A stretch of 64,000 nucleotides of DNA from Ophiura sarsii (taxonomy: Eukaryota > Echinodermata > Ophiuroidea > Amphilepidida > Ophiuridae), in the NCBI GenBank assembly GCA_035610835.1, contig CM069450.1, forward strand, positions 29,580,687 through 29,644,686, written 5' to 3'. The stretch's first letter is position 1. The number at the start of each line of letters is the position of its first letter. A program made the position numbers and the translations under genes. The notes under the pieces were generated by a model. The model had not been told where the DNA came from, ran no database searches, and was given only the letters and a program-made list of their open reading frames with translations. Shown here in pieces: positions 1 to 11,999 of this stretch.

Positions 1-118
1 ACCGTTGAAATGATATTCATAAACAAATTATGTCAAACAAGGATGGCAATTTTAAACTATTTGTCAGTGTATTCCGTTTTGGATGCCAAGACAGAATAAA
101 TCTTATTGTGGTCCTGCG

Positions 119-630
119 CTGCAAAAAGGTTGCTTAAATATTTACTCAACATTTTACTCAACGTTGTTCAAGTATGCAACCGCTCAACTGTTAAGTAAAA
201 TTTGCCCAACACCGTTGGATAACATGTTTTCACCAATAGTTGAACAATTCTAGTTACTCAAAAGTTAGGCAATTATATTCACTCAACAGTTGTTCAAGTA
301 TGCAACAGCTCACGAAATTGGCTTTTTTGGACAACACTTGTCTAAAATTCACATGTGCGTAACTTGCATCAACTGTTGCGTGATTGTCCTCAATGCTCAT
401 GCAACAGTTGCCAAAGTGGAATATTTGTACGCAACATATTTTAGCAACAGAAACAGTTTCCACCATCATTTTAAGGGCATTGTTTTCGACGAATTGCTCA
501 ACGCTGGGGATTTTTTTACTTTTATACAACGCCTAACTTTCTACATATATTGAATGAATTTTAATCAACACGTCAACCAACGGATGATAAAAGTACTTTT
601 AGCAACGTATTTTAAGCAACCTTTTTGCAG
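119..630. mobile_element. Short TIR element (hAT-like MITE candidate)
   Basis: The ends are inverted copies of CTGCAAAAAGGTTGCTTAAA, at 119 and, reversed, ending at 630. The 512-bp interior is dense in CAACNGTTG-type words (for example around 163, 290 and 375), so it folds on itself at several scales. There is no ORF of a credible transposase. CTGCAAAAA ends are common in non-autonomous hAT elements, but I cannot see a clear 8-bp target duplication in the flanks, so the superfamily is a guess. Confidence 0.6.
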
Positions 631-633
631 TGT

Positions 634-1723
634 AGCTTCGGACGCTCTACGGATGTTGTCTGTGGCCTACAATACCGGTATACATACATTTGTATTTTCG
701 CCTTTAATTTATTTTGAGTAGGCCTATTGATCTTCTTTAATAGAGAAACTCCATGTATAGTAGCCTACTTGTGCACTCTACATCTATCAAAACTCCTCAT
801 CATAATACTATCTTTAGCCATCGGAGTGTCACATATTTCCCCGATCCAATCTTTTAAACACATTTCAATAATAAAGGGTTATTATTTTGTTTCTATTTTT
901 AAAACAAATCCACCTGCTCATTGTGTTTTGTTGCCTAGGCGACGTTGGGTTAAGTCAATGTGATCATGAAACAACATACTTCCTCTTTAAGCTCGAGCCG
1001 TCACAAAGTCGATACATTCTTATCACATAGATATCTCAGTTGACTGCTAATTGCTTTATTGATTCTATTCTATTTTCGAAGTCAATTCACCTGTTCGTGT
1101 TTTGTTTATGCTGGCTAGATAAATGAAAAAAGGAAAGCCTGTTTGCCAAGACTAGTATAACTGTCACTGCCTAGACTCGGTGGCGCGGTCGGTAGGGGTA
1201 GGGAAGAATGTGTTGCTCTTGATCTTGAAATAGCAAACAGATAAATATCTCATAGGCGCATAATCGTATCTCTTCATGCATGTATTGTAAAATGCAAAGT
1301 AAGGTCAAAGGTCAACTGTTATTGATCTACTTTTGCGTAAGTAGCGGATACCTCTTGCAAGGTATACAGTTCGAATCATTACACCGGCTTATCTAGGTTT
1401 CATTGAAAAAAGTTACTTATTGACAATTTGGCTTCTATAAAAATATTTTGAAAGTTATTTCACATACCCCGCGGTAGCAGCTGAAATGACACATCTGACA
1501 TATCTATCAACTTCCTATGTTTGTATGCATTTATTTTCATATGTTAAAAGTGCGCGCGCCTAACATTCCCTCGATTCGAGTAAAGTTGGTCAGCTATCAG
1601 TTACGTTACGTGTGGAATGTGCACCTGATCAAAAGGATAATCCATGCGTTATTACACTTGCTATTGGCTCTCTCCTAGAACAAATGATTACTATCGTAAC
1701 GCAAAATATTATGAACAATATTA
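634..1723. other. No gene recognised
   Basis: AT-rich sequence with only short unrelated ORFs and no coding signal. An A-box-like stretch (TGGCGCGGTCGGTAG near 1180) and a B-box-like GTTCGAATCA near 1368 are about 190 bp apart, too far for one tRNA, so I do not call a Pol III gene. Confidence 0.5.
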
Positions 1724-1725
1724 TA

Positions 1726-2050
1726 GTAGGGTCTAGAATGGCAATTCCGTGACCATTCTCTGGCTAGTAAGGTTTGACGATTGATTTGACATCTATGAAC
1801 CATAAAGAAAAAAATAAGCTTTGATGTCCCTCGCAAAAATCCCGGGGTTTTTCGCTAGAGGCGAAAATCCAAAATGGCCGCCATACAGGGGCCCAAAAAT
1901 TCAAATGACTTTAATTAAGCTGAAAAGCACACCTAATTGTTCGGCTGAGCACAAGGATTCCGAAAAAGTATAGTTTGCCCTACTTCCGATGTTTGGTTTC
2001 AAACCTTACTAGCCAGAGAATGGTCACGGAATTGCCATTCTAGACCCTAC
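1726..2050. mobile_element. 325-bp TIR element with TA target duplication (Tc1/mariner-type MITE)
   Basis: About 54 bp at the left end (GTAGGGTCTAGAATGGCAAT...) are repeated in inverted orientation, nearly perfectly, at the right end. Both ends are flanked by TA, the target duplication of Tc1/mariner-type elements. The interior of some 215 bp has no coding capacity. The near identity of the arms indicates a fairly recent insertion. Confidence 0.85.
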
Positions 2051-2052
2051 TA

Positions 2053-2541
2053 TGTTGATTCTTCTTTTCAAGTTGTGATGACTTAAAGTTAGGTTACCTT
2101 ATTGAGATACCTGTTACAGCGCTTGATAAAGTATAGTCATATCTGGTAAACGGTACCATGAAATGTCATGATTCTTTTTGTGGATGATAGTGTCTTCGCT
2201 TAGATACGTTTATACAGCTATTTTGAACATCTTCAGTCAGCTGTTTCATAATGAATAATTCAAGTGCTATATCGTCAGCCTGCTTCAACAATTGCCTAAC
2301 TCACTTTTCAGCGGAGTTTTTTGCATAAATTATGACTTCATTTCATTATGCACATGCTGTAATAATATCTAAGTCATTGACCAATCAAAAGTGTTGATAA
2401 ATGCACAATTGCAATTCTGCCTAAGTCAACACTGTGAGTTGATTACGCAGATTGGTATAATACCAGATTGGTATAATTATGTAAAATGTTTAAAATGGGT
2501 CATATTAACTCGTATTAGGCCTATTACAAGCCACATTTCAC
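2053..2541. other. No gene recognised
   Basis: AT-rich sequence. There is a short tandem duplication around 2450-2475 (AGATTGGTATAATACC...) and nothing else I can interpret. Confidence 0.4.
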
Positions 2542-2545
2542 TTAA

Positions 2546-2867
2546 AGGCATATTTTGTGATCTTTTCCAAGTAGCGCCCTCTATCATTGATTTTTACTAT
2601 GAAAGCAGATTTTCTTGCAGATTTGCATTTTTGATCATAAATCATAAAGATCTTCCAAGTTACAGATCGATACGATTCCTAATAACTTCAAAATCATTGT
2701 TTAAAAAAAGAGATTTTACCGATCTATTTTTTCAAATTTTACTCTAAATTCACTCTTTAAATATATCTATAATTTATGATCAGAAAAGTGAATCTGCAAG
2801 AAAATCTGCTTCCAATTTGTGTTCGTGGATTGAGGGCGTCCCATGGAAAAGATCACATAATATACCC
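2546..2867. mobile_element. TTAA-flanked MITE, copy A
   Basis: Flanked by TTAA at 2542-2545 and 2868-2871. The inverted ends read AGGCATATTTTGTGATC and, from the other side, GGGTATATTATGTGATC. The same family occurs at 39896-40218 and 41756-42292 and as a fragment at 19130-19245, sharing internal sequence such as ATTTTCTTGCAGATTT and ACGATTCCTAAT. A TTAA target is typical of piggyBac and Kolobok elements; there is no transposase to decide between them. Confidence 0.82.
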
Positions 2868-2874
2868 TTAAAGG

Positions 2875-3375
2875 TATATCCCCCAACCTAATTCTATCCA
2901 ACATGTTCTGCTCCTGTTGGAATTCACCTGTACTATGCATGGTGCAATTCAACATATCGTCAACTTGCTTCGATAACTGCCTAACACACTTTTCCTATTT
3001 TTGTTGTTTTCTCAAAACTAGAAAAATATCCTAGAAAATCTCGAAATCAAAAATACTGCACTCACCTCACTATTAAAGTTACTAATTATAGATGCTGTTA
3101 CAGATTGTTTCGCCCGGTTGTTCCCGTTAGCTTAATCTATGTTGCTAAATCCTGGATAAATCCAAAAGCTGTTACAACGGAAGCACATGAATAAAAAGGG
3201 TGTTGTTATTAAATCAACTCCAGCTTATACCTGATTCCTCCTATCATTACAATTCAGTTGAAACACCCACTTGGTTAAATCGTTGAACCAACTTCAATAC
3301 TGACATAATCAAAATCCTATTTACATCCTGAACGAGATAGTTTTCTTCTATACCTTTTTGACACCGATCTCTGGA
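2875..3375. other. No gene recognised
   Basis: AT-rich, with only short ORFs and no repeat family that I could match inside the window. Confidence 0.4.
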
Positions 3376-3377
3376 TG

Positions 3378-3475
3378 GAAAGCCTTAATGGATTTATCAT
3401 ACTATAATTTGCCGTATGTTGTATGTATGTATGTATGTATGTATGTATGTATGTATATATCCATAAAGGCTTTCT
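3378..3475. repeat. (ATGT)n microsatellite inside a short inverted repeat
   Basis: About nine GTAT units run from 3420 to 3456. They sit between GAAAGCCTTAATGGAT on the left and its near-perfect reverse complement ATCCATAAAGGCTTTC on the right. The inverted flanks suggest that the microsatellite expanded inside a tiny foldback element. Confidence 0.7.
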
Positions 3476-3648
3476 CAGTTTGCAACTATATGCCGTGAAC
3501 TTTGCACTGATAAAAGATGATTATAATGTGAGTGTTATAAGCTATAAATGGTTGAAAACCGTACAGAATTGACCGAGATATGAGCAAAATTATGGCAATT
3601 TAGGGCCTTTTCAGCCCGGCTTTTGAGACTATTTTTTACGGGCCATGT

Positions 3649-4400
3649 TTGTTTTTCTCTGCGTACACTGTAACCATGCAGTCGGCGCGCGGAGCACATA
3701 ACGCGTCGCAGTGCGCCATGCAAAATAAACGCGCACACGCACGCACCCCTACACACGCGGGCGGGCACTTGGAGAAATACGCTGCGTCACACGGGGTTGG
3801 TTATGGTTTAGGCCTTGGGGTTGAGATACGCCACGGGGCGGGGGCGGAGACGGGAGCGGGCAAGGACGGCTGGGCGGGCGGGGGGGGGGGGGGGGGGGGG
3901 TCGGCAGCGGGTCATAAGGTAACGAAATAATGTGATTTCTGATAAAACAAAACATGATATGGTGAATCTAAATTACATAACATGGTGTCAGATGTGGGAT
4001 TTGGTACTGTATGTGACACGCGGGTGGACAAATATTGGAGAAATACGCCGCGCTACGGGAGATGGTTAAAGTGAGGCCTTGGCGTTGAGATAAGCCACGG
4101 GGCGGGGAACTTTAGGCCTTTGGGGTTGAGATATGCCACGGGGCGGGCGGGGGCGGTGACGAATGGTGGTTGTGTGTAATGATGTAATGTGGTTTGGGAG
4201 GCAGGGGGTTAATGAAGAAATGTGATGCTAAATTGCGTAACCGTATGCCACGGGGCGGAGGCGCGCGGGGGCGGGCGGGGCGGAGGCGCGCGGGGGCGGG
4301 CGGGGCGGAGGCGGGATGGTGACGGTGGGGTACGGGAGATGGTTAAGGTTTAGGCCTTAGAGTTAAAATATGCCACGGGGCGTGGGCGGGCGGGGGGTCT
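3649..4400. repeat. GC-rich degenerate repeat island
   Basis: This block is much richer in G and C than its AT-rich surroundings. The phrase around AGGCCTTGGGGTTGAGATA followed by GCCACGGGGCGGG recurs at about 3811, 4075, 4110 and 4347, and GGAGAAATACGC at 3771 and 4038. GGGGCGGAGGCGCGCGGGGG is tandemly duplicated near 4252-4290. A run of 21 G lies at 3880-3900. Proline- and glycine-rich ORFs over it are by-products of composition. It could act as a CpG island, but no adjacent gene supports that. Confidence 0.65.
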
Positions 4401-4528
4401 TTGAATTAAAACAAAAATATTTTAAATATTGTTCTATTCCTATGTGTTTCGTTATAGATTTTCCAACATTTTGTGTTGTTTAATTTGTAGCATAGCCTGT
4501 AGGTGTTCTATCTGGTAGGCCCTACTCC

Positions 4529-4568
4529 CTAGCGGGAGAGCCCGTCCGTAGGACGGGCGTCCCGCTAG
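4529..4568. repeat. Strong GC-rich hairpin
   Basis: CTAGCGGGAGAGCCCGTCC and GGACGGGCGTCCCGCTAG pair across a loop of about 3 nt with a single bulge. It stands alone in AT-rich sequence. No T-run follows, and bacterial terminators do not apply here. The role is unknown. Confidence 0.7.
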
Positions 4569-6040
4569 TGTTAGTAAAGCACCAAATAATGCGTTAAATA
4601 ACGCGTGGACCATGCATTGCAAATGCACATAAAGATCCAACTGACTTTTCCTCTCATGTTGTGGTAACTTAATGATTCTTCGGAAAGACCCGTATTGTTA
4701 ACACTTTCGACGCGGCTGATGGTTTTACCATATTCAAAACAGATTTTTTAGAAACCTTTCCCAAAGTCTATCTCAAGAATTGCTGAACCAATACTAGGCA
4801 TATTTGATAGTAATGTTAATGCAATTCCATGATGATTCCAAATATGATGACGAAATTCAATAATTTTGAAATTGTCGAAACATTTTGTGAAATTTTGGAA
4901 CTGCAGACGACTGCCGCTTGGAAAGAGTTAATTAATGATAATTGTGTTTTTGTGAAATGACCCCGTAACCATGGGAACATACGTATATGTGACCATTGAT
5001 CTAGGCAGTAGGTGTATTACATCAATTGATAAATAAGTAAGAACATCTACATGTCGCACCGAAACTATAGCTTCATTAATTTCACAAAATCAAAAATTAT
5101 AAACAATGACTTTTGAACTATTTTTTAACATTTTTTTGGATTAAACACTAAAAACATTAAAGCCTTACCATGATAATCCATAAATAATTTGTAATAAAAA
5201 ATACTGCTGGATTTTGTCTGTTATAAAACTTATTTGTCGATTAAGTGGTGGTCCAATTCTAAAATTTGAAAGCTTCTAGGAATCTTTCAGATATTTGACC
5301 ATAACGACAAAATTCTTCAAATAAGTGTCGTAATCTGAAGTCTTCGACCGTAGTGAAAGCTCTGGAATAAATGCATTATATTTGTATACATGTAGTCCAT
5401 TTCCATTCTTCTGGACAGTGACGTAACTGCACTTACGCACGCCTACGAATATTCCGCCTTTCTACGCGCGTGCGTATATACGCGAGCGACTCGGGATGGC
5501 CACGCGTATGCTCACTGCGATCAGTGAATGGCGCAGTGATGTCACTGTCTCGTTTTAAGGGGAATAGACAGCAACATGATCATCATAAAGAATGGATCAA
5601 TCTTAAGTGTTATTTTACAATTTTTAGTTTGGCAACAACATTTGGTTTATATATTTGGTCCATTTGTGAGGGCAGAAAATGTCTTTATCAATTAATTTGA
5701 CATCTGACAAAAAATCTCTACAACAACATTCTCACTTTAAACTGTGTGTATTGCCTTTTGTAATGTGTTTCTAAATCTGTTGATGTCTGAACTCTCATCA
5801 TAAGTCTACAGATTTTAATAAATGTCGTATACCGTATTTTAAATCTTTGGAACGTAATACACTGTGTTTACTATATTCATGCAAACAACAACTAAAATTG
5901 TCCGAAATACTACTACTTTCTTTTCTTTCTAAAATACTATACATTCTGAATTCTTAAAAGTATTTCTGAACTTATTGACAGCCTAATTCTATTGTCAGTT
6001 TTATACAAACATCATATTCTCGAGCTTGATATATCTTGAA
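4569..6040. other. No gene recognised
   Basis: AT-rich sequence with no supported coding region. A C/G-richer patch with alternating CGCG and TACG words lies at 5430-5530 and has no recognisable motif. Confidence 0.4.
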
Positions 6041-6722
6041 ATAACCTAACTTAAGGGATGTGAACCCTCAGGTATAGCCTCCGTAAAACTGCCGTAACTT
6101 CTTCATTATTTATTTAATCTATATAAAAGTATACATTCTCTTGAAGACTATAAATTAGAAGAACCTACACAGATTTTGTTTGAATTTTCAACTGTGTTAT
6201 AATATAAACTTTATATCTTAGTTTGTATATACCTTACCTACCATAATAAACATTATTGTGACTATGTCTATAGGTTTATATAGAATGTTGTTTAGTTTCT
6301 GTTATAGAACATGAACGGTCGGGGAGGGAGGGAAAAAAACGCATCTGAAAAAAAAGGATCTGAAAAAAGGGTGATCAGGAAAACACACACCCTAATTTGG
6401 GGGATCAACAACAAATAAGATGTCCATGGCTCAATTTTACCATCCCCCCACCAAAGTATCTAAGAACACTCCCTTAGCCCAATTATGGTTTGAAAAGTAG
6501 CTAGCGTTTATTTTTAAACTATGGTTTAAATAGGGTAAAAGTAGCCCGATTCATAGATTTGGCACATTTTAGGATACGATAGTTGGAGCAGTAGCTTGAA
6601 ATTGGGCTTCAAATTGTGTTTGAATGAAACTGATTCACTGTGTATTCACAAATCTTCCAAGATCTGTAGTTCAAATAGATTTATGTAGAAAAGGGGTCAA
6701 TGAATCCAACCATGATGATGAA

Positions 6723-7706
6723 CCCAGCCAACACGTATGCATGGGCCCCATGTGGGCCCTTTATGGGCTACTTTGTGGGCCCCATTTGGGCGGCCCACAT
6801 AGGACCCTTAATATTTTGGCCACTTTGTCCTTAAGGGGCCATGGGAGTTGGCCCTCATGGGTCCCATCTGGGCAGGCCCGCATGGGACCCTTATCACTTT
6901 GTCCGAAAGGGGCCCATGCGAGTTGGCCCCCATGGGTCCAATGGGGGTGGGGGTTAACATGGGTTTAATTAGGGTCAAATCAGGGTTTTAAATGGGCTTG
7001 CCCTTATAAAACAGCCTACATTAGGTAATTGTTATTTGAATTATTTACATATCCGAATAAATGACTGGCAATTGCAAGAACAATTCAGTCATTTGGCTTT
7101 TTATTAACATTCTCCAACAAAATTGTTCATGTGTTAACAGTTTTGTGTGAAGTTATGTTCTTACTTGCCATTAAATTATGATATAGTGCATGATGTGGAT
7201 TAAATCATTTATCAAAATGTATAAACATGAAATCCATAGTGTTACAAAACCAATATAACCAGGCCATGATGTAACCCATGGGGTCTCATGTGGTCAGCCC
7301 ACAGGGGACCCTGATAGGTTTACCCAAGCGTAGCCCATTATGGCCCTTGTAAAACCCACATGGGGCCCATGTGGTCAGCCTATATGGGACCCTGATAGGT
7401 TTACCCAAACGCAGCCCATTATGGCCCTTATAAAACCCGCATGGGGCCCATGTGGTCAGCCTATATGGGACCCTGATAGATTTACCCAAACGTAGCCCAT
7501 TATGGCCCTTGTAAAACCCACATGGGGCCCATGTGGTCAGCCTATATGGGACCCTGATAGGTTTACCCAAACGTAGCCCGCCCATTATGACCCTTGTAAA
7601 ACCCATATGGGACCCATGTGGTTTGCCCGCACATAGCCCTTGCCCTCATTAAAACTGATTGCCCACATGTAGCCCACGTGGGGCTCATGCATACGTGTTG
7701 GCTGGG
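6723..7706. mobile_element. 984-bp TIR element inserted in an older repeat
   Basis: The ends are inverted copies of CCCAGCCAACACGTATGCAT. The empty site is preserved in the second copy of the host repeat near 50385; comparison suggests a very short target duplication (AA or GAA). The subterminal regions are built from GGGCCCATGTGGGCC-type words in both orientations, and the right half holds an 81-bp tandem array. No transposase gene is present. Confidence 0.85.
7289..7625. repeat. 81-bp tandem array (about four units)
   Basis: TGTGGTCAGCC recurs at 7289, 7370, 7451 and 7532, with a divergent fifth start about 85 bp later. Because 81 is divisible by three, the minus strand stays open for 106 codons with a 27-residue period; this is a consequence of the array, not a gene. 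Confidence 0.9.
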
Positions 7707-8000
7707 AAAGTGATCATTTTGGAGAAAATTATAAAAAATATGATTTTTGACCCATTTTAGGTTTTGTAAAGATAACTAAAAATATATTGTGTTAAATTTA
7801 GTTGTTCTAGTTTTATTATAAACCTATCATAACTCCTTAGAAAGGTTTTGTTTTGTTATGAATATCTAATTTATTTTTTGAATTCCTGACCAAAAAGTTC
7901 CAATAATGTAAATTTCATGATTTTGGACGTAAACAAATCACATTTTTTGGCACTATTTGGTCAATAATTCAAAATCTGAAATCTACGGTTGAAGTGAGGA

Positions 8001-9415
8001 AATGATGGCCATGTATTTGGCTACAAGATTACGTAGAACCAAACAGATATGTTCCGAGCTCAACTTAAAATGACGAAAAATGGAGGGGGAAAAAGGACTT
8101 TATAAGGTTTGACACTTCAGATCAGGGGTCATTGATATCTGAATCCCGGGAGGATTGACGTTAGCCATTTATAAATGTGATTTTGAAGTATTATAGAAAA
8201 AACGAAAAGCGAAAATGTTATTGATTTGTTAGTCCTTCGTCGTTTATAATTGTCCCATTACGGTAGTGAAATATTTAATGACGCCATAGTAATGTCATGA
8301 AGAGGTGTAAAATAACTTATATCTGATACGCCAGGTGCACTGTAATAGTTATCGGATACGGATGGGTACCACCTGTGATGGTAGAGACTACCCTCACCGG
8401 GAAATCCAAGTATTAGAGTGCAGGATTATCAGTCTGGTTTTGAGATACGAAATAGTGCTATTTTTTTATACACTTTACTGTGTACCTTTTATTTTACAAT
8501 ATGATTTTCTTTTGCCACTGACGATGTGTGACTTAACCTATTTAACGATGAATTTCTGTATGAAGGTAATACGAACTTATGGCGCAAATGTAGACGATTC
8601 TACAATGAGGTGCTATGATAACAGAGAGCACGTCTTAATATAGTAGAAAAGCTTTATCAGTAGATACTCTCTGTACAGGAAAACTCCTATGACCACTAGC
8701 ACACAGCTTTACTAACCAGCACCGTACACCCATCCTCCAGCAAAACACGCAACCCTTAACAAAGTCTAAAATATTTCTCCATCTGTTAACAAAAGAAAGT
8801 CACAGTGGGCAACATTTGACAAAATGACGGCGTGTCGATGTTGTACCGATGTTGTGCCGATGTCGCAAGATAATTTGTAACGGTGGTACAACGTCTATAC
8901 GTCATTGTTTGGATTGTCCCGCTATGATGGGTGGGATACAAGGAAGCACCGCATCTATAGTGTTACACACTGTACATTGCGTGTGTTTAGGTAGGTGTCT
9001 GTGTACAGATATAGCTTCTAAGGTTAATTATAATTACACCTATAGTTACCGCTTGGAAGACTCGAACACTTAAAACTAACTAAAGGGTGATAACCATGAT
9101 GTATAAACAGTAACATCGACTAACTGCAGGAAAATAAATTTCCCAACTTTTAATTTAAACACTAATTAACAACTACCTGGAATATTTCAATGCACCGTGG
9201 TCAATATTATAGCAGTCTGATCGGTCGTGATACCAGAATATGAGGATAGATTCGTCTGAAACAATGGCCGGTGCATATACGCTTTATTTGTGATTCCGTT
9301 TCCGAAGAGGATGTGTCCGATTCTGACACCACGGTACTCACGTCGTATATTAATAACAAAGAAGTTATCATGAACCTGCAAAGATATAAATCAAAGATCC
9401 AGATTTGGCGTCCAT
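8001..9415. other. No gene recognised
   Basis: Short ORFs only, the longest 102 codons at 8335-8643, with no recognisable domain. Near 8837-8870 there is a short GATGTTGT/GATGTCG-type repetition. Confidence 0.4.
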
Positions 9416-9419
9416 GACA

Positions 9420-9960
9420 AGGTTGAGAATGTGAACCTTGGTTCATATTTTGAACATAAGAGAACTATGACATTCGGGCAATATCATCAAATATAGACAT
9501 CGAGATGATTTCTTTTCTAACTGCGAGTGACATTCAACGGATGATGAGGTGTTTGATTTCCAATCAGTATAGAGAGATCTAGAAGGAATAACCCCTGAGG
9601 TAAAAAGGTGTCCGATTTCAAAAAAAGGAGCGCCATTTACTAACGTCATTACGGACCTTGCCCTTTGGACAAAAGTTTTAACAAGAGCGGTGAGTATTAG
9701 ATAACGGATTGGCGTTTAGCCTATAATATAAGTTATAATGGGTATTATGCTGCCGTCTTTTGTACACAGTCGAGCCGCATACGTCTATGTCTCTTTCGAG
9801 GTAAAACATGTGAAGTAGGTCAAAATGTACGTGACTTTGTAAACCTGTTGAATGTATCTGAATTCAGATCACTTTATGTCATTAGGATGAAATATTATCG
9901 ACATAGACATTGCGATGATTAGTTAGCAAATTGTGAACAACACAACAGGTGGTCACAGGT
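9420..9960 (+). repeat. ~400-bp interspersed repeat family, copy 1
   Basis: Shared landmarks are GACATTGCGATGATT, ATTTCCAATCAGTA, GTAAAAAGGTGT, CATTACGGACCTTGCCCTTT, GACAAAAG and GACTTTGTAAACC, in that order or cyclically permuted. The same words recur at 11000-11450, 12000-12330, 18495-19460, 58060-58390 and 59440-59690. It is either a satellite-like unit or the body of a non-autonomous element; I see no terminal repeats and no coding region. Confidence 0.7.
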
Positions 9961-10995
9961 CACTAATAGGTATATCAAATAAGGTGGGGCCGTTTCAAAA
10001 AATCCTTAAAATCGTGATACGTGTCTCTATTTTAAATAGAAGTTGTCAAAAAAACATAACATTTTTGGTATCATATTAAAGGAAATTTATCCAGCTACCG
10101 AATAAAAAAAAGTATTAAAGCCACATGTTTAGCAACAGTGAAGTTATCAATCTAAACGTCGAGTGAGTCAAGGGTGGGGCCGGTGGATGAGGCGCCGGTG
10201 GATGAGGCGCCCATAGGTTTCTACACAAAATAGCGGAAAACTAGAACTTTTGAAATAGATGCCATTTTAAAAGTATACATAGGAAAGTATTCAAACTTCT
10301 CATGTGTTAATAACATGTGCCTGCTACTATGAATATTAATATTGAATTGTTATCTAGACATTCTCTACTAGAATATGATGTTCAATTCAGGGAGTGTTTT
10401 AATATAAAAAATACACAGTTTTATTCATTTTATTGATTAAATATTGGCCAAATCGCAGTCTCTCAATTTCATTTGTGTGACTCTTCGGTCCTTTTCTACC
10501 CTGGGTAGTAAAACATTTAACTAAAAAAGCCAGAAGTGTTTCTTCACAGAATTGTTCATAGATTTATGAACAAATTGCTATTTAGACATATTTTGGACCA
10601 CCCTGTATTCAAAATAAAAGGAACTTTAATGATATTCATGTAGTTCATTTTGATAACCATTTTCCTTTAAATTAAATAGTCCATGCTAACTAAATTTCAT
10701 AGAATATTATATACAAACCTTCATTTTATGCATTATTTCATCATAATTTTAGACACCCTGTACTTTTCCTGTGTATATTTTGGGCAGGTGATTCTTAGCA
10801 AATTTGGTAGCACCTTCTGCGGTTGTTCTGATTTTGGTGACTATCTTCAGCTAAACCCTAATTGTACAAACTATCAAAATATTTTGTGAGGAGCAAAAAC
10901 GATCAACTTTTTTATGTTCCACCCTGTAAAGATGTTACACACCCTGTATAATTTGATACTTTTTTGCAAAAATGAAAAACCTTGAATCATAAGCT
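9961..10995. other. No gene; scattered CACCCTGTA ends
   Basis: CACCCTGTA occurs at about 10602, 10754, 10921 and 10941, resembling mariner-type termini of the CAGGGTG family. I could not pair them into whole elements. A 17-bp tandem duplication (GGATGAGGCGCCGGT) lies at 10177-10211. Confidence 0.4.
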
Positions 10996-10999
10996 TTCC

Positions 11000-11450
11000 A
11001 ACAATATATAGTTTGTGGGTCATTAAGTATGTAAAACTTAAGTTTTACCCGTTTAATCTGAATTGGTGCATTTCTCAACATTATTAGAAGAGAAACATTT
11101 TTTTGGACCAGTTTGTGACTTCTGACCAGGTGGAAAGATGTCTGATTTTTCAGTGGAGATATCTGGATTGAATCATAAAAGGAAAAACATATATATTTCA
11201 AACAAAGGAACAACAATATAAAATGGACCTTGCATTGTAGATGAAAGTTAGGCATGTCTGTTAGGCAAGACCATTAAGCATTAGATAAACACGAGGCGTA
11301 TACGTATGTCGTAATGCTGGCCTCTTTTGCAGACAGTCGAGCAGCCGTACGTCTTTGTTTCTATCGTAGTTGGGAGCGTGTAAAGTGGGTCATTTTAAAA
11401 GTTCACAAGACTTTGTAAACCAAAAGTTCACAAGACTTTGTAAACCAAAC
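11000..11450 (+). repeat. ~400-bp interspersed repeat family, copy 2 (left part)
   Basis: Matches the copies at 9420 and 18495 (ATTTCAAACAAAGGAAC, CAGTCGAGC, AAAGTGGGTCATTT, GACTTTGTAAACC). GACTTTGTAAACCAA is locally duplicated at 11410-11446. It appears to continue at 12000-12330 beyond the TIR element at 11452-11980. Confidence 0.65.
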
Positions 11451-11451
11451 T

Positions 11452-11980
11452 AAGACAGCAAAAAAAGTAACTCGGCTGTTGTAAAAGCACCTATAATTTT
11501 AAAATTGTTACTCATATTCTAAAAATGAAACTACCAGGAGACGGAAAATTTAATTACGGTGATTTTGACACCTTGTTTGTTAAAATCGATAAAGTATTGT
11601 TGTCGCGGTATGTGCTTGCAGATGAAAAGTGCCCATTTCTATTGTTGCAGTAACTCCTATTGATCTCTCTGATTCAGCGTGAAGATAATAGCGGGAATTT
11701 TGATTAGCTGTTCTTGTTGTGCTGTAAACTTGATTAGCATAATCCGGGACAAATTTAATGGCGTACTTTTTTACAATTAAAAAGGATGAATTTAAAACTC
11801 CAAATGCTCAGAAGGTCCGAGAAGACAGACAGGACAGGTCATCGCCATGGGCAAACTATCAAGGTGTCAAAATCACCGTAATTAAATTTTCCGTCTCCTG
11901 GTATTTTCATTTTTAGAATAGTAACAATTTGAAAATTATAGGTGCTTTTACAACAGCCGAGTTACTTTTTTTGATGTCTT
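11452..11980. mobile_element. ~530-bp TIR element, TA-flanked (Tc1/mariner-type MITE)
   Basis: About 110 bp of inverted repeat. The left arm runs CAAAAAAAGTAACTCGGCTG... to the shared phrase AATTACGGTGATTTTGACA. The right arm is its reverse complement, ending GTTACTTTTTTTGATGTCTT. TA dinucleotides abut both ends, although one arm carries an extra A. The interior is non-coding. The ends resemble those of the 24278 element (CATCAAAAAGTAAC). Confidence 0.8.
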
Positions 11981-11999
11981 TACTATGCCATTCATCGAG

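Larger units (their letters stand above)
6045..8000 (+). repeat. Interspersed repeat copy 1, interrupted by a TIR element
   Basis: Segments 6045-6145, about 6690-6722 and 7707-7900 match, in the opposite orientation, 50100-50512. Shared landmarks include CGTAAAACTGCCGTAACTTC, GTCAATGAATCCAAC, GAGAAAATTATAAAAAA and CCCATTTTAGGTT. The match breaks exactly at 6723 and resumes at 7707, so the intervening element was inserted into this repeat. Confidence 0.75.

Noticed and set aside
1179..1390. tRNA-like A-box and B-box pair
   Set aside because: About 190 bp separate the boxes and no cloverleaf can be drawn between them.
3649..3955. Glycine- and proline-rich ORFs on both strands
   Set aside because: Produced by the GC-rich repeat and the 21-G run; both strands and several frames are open at once.
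7286..7606. 106-codon minus-strand ORF with a 27-residue repeat
   Set aside because: It exists because the 81-bp tandem unit is divisible by three; the array lies in a TIR element and the frame has no independent start or domain.
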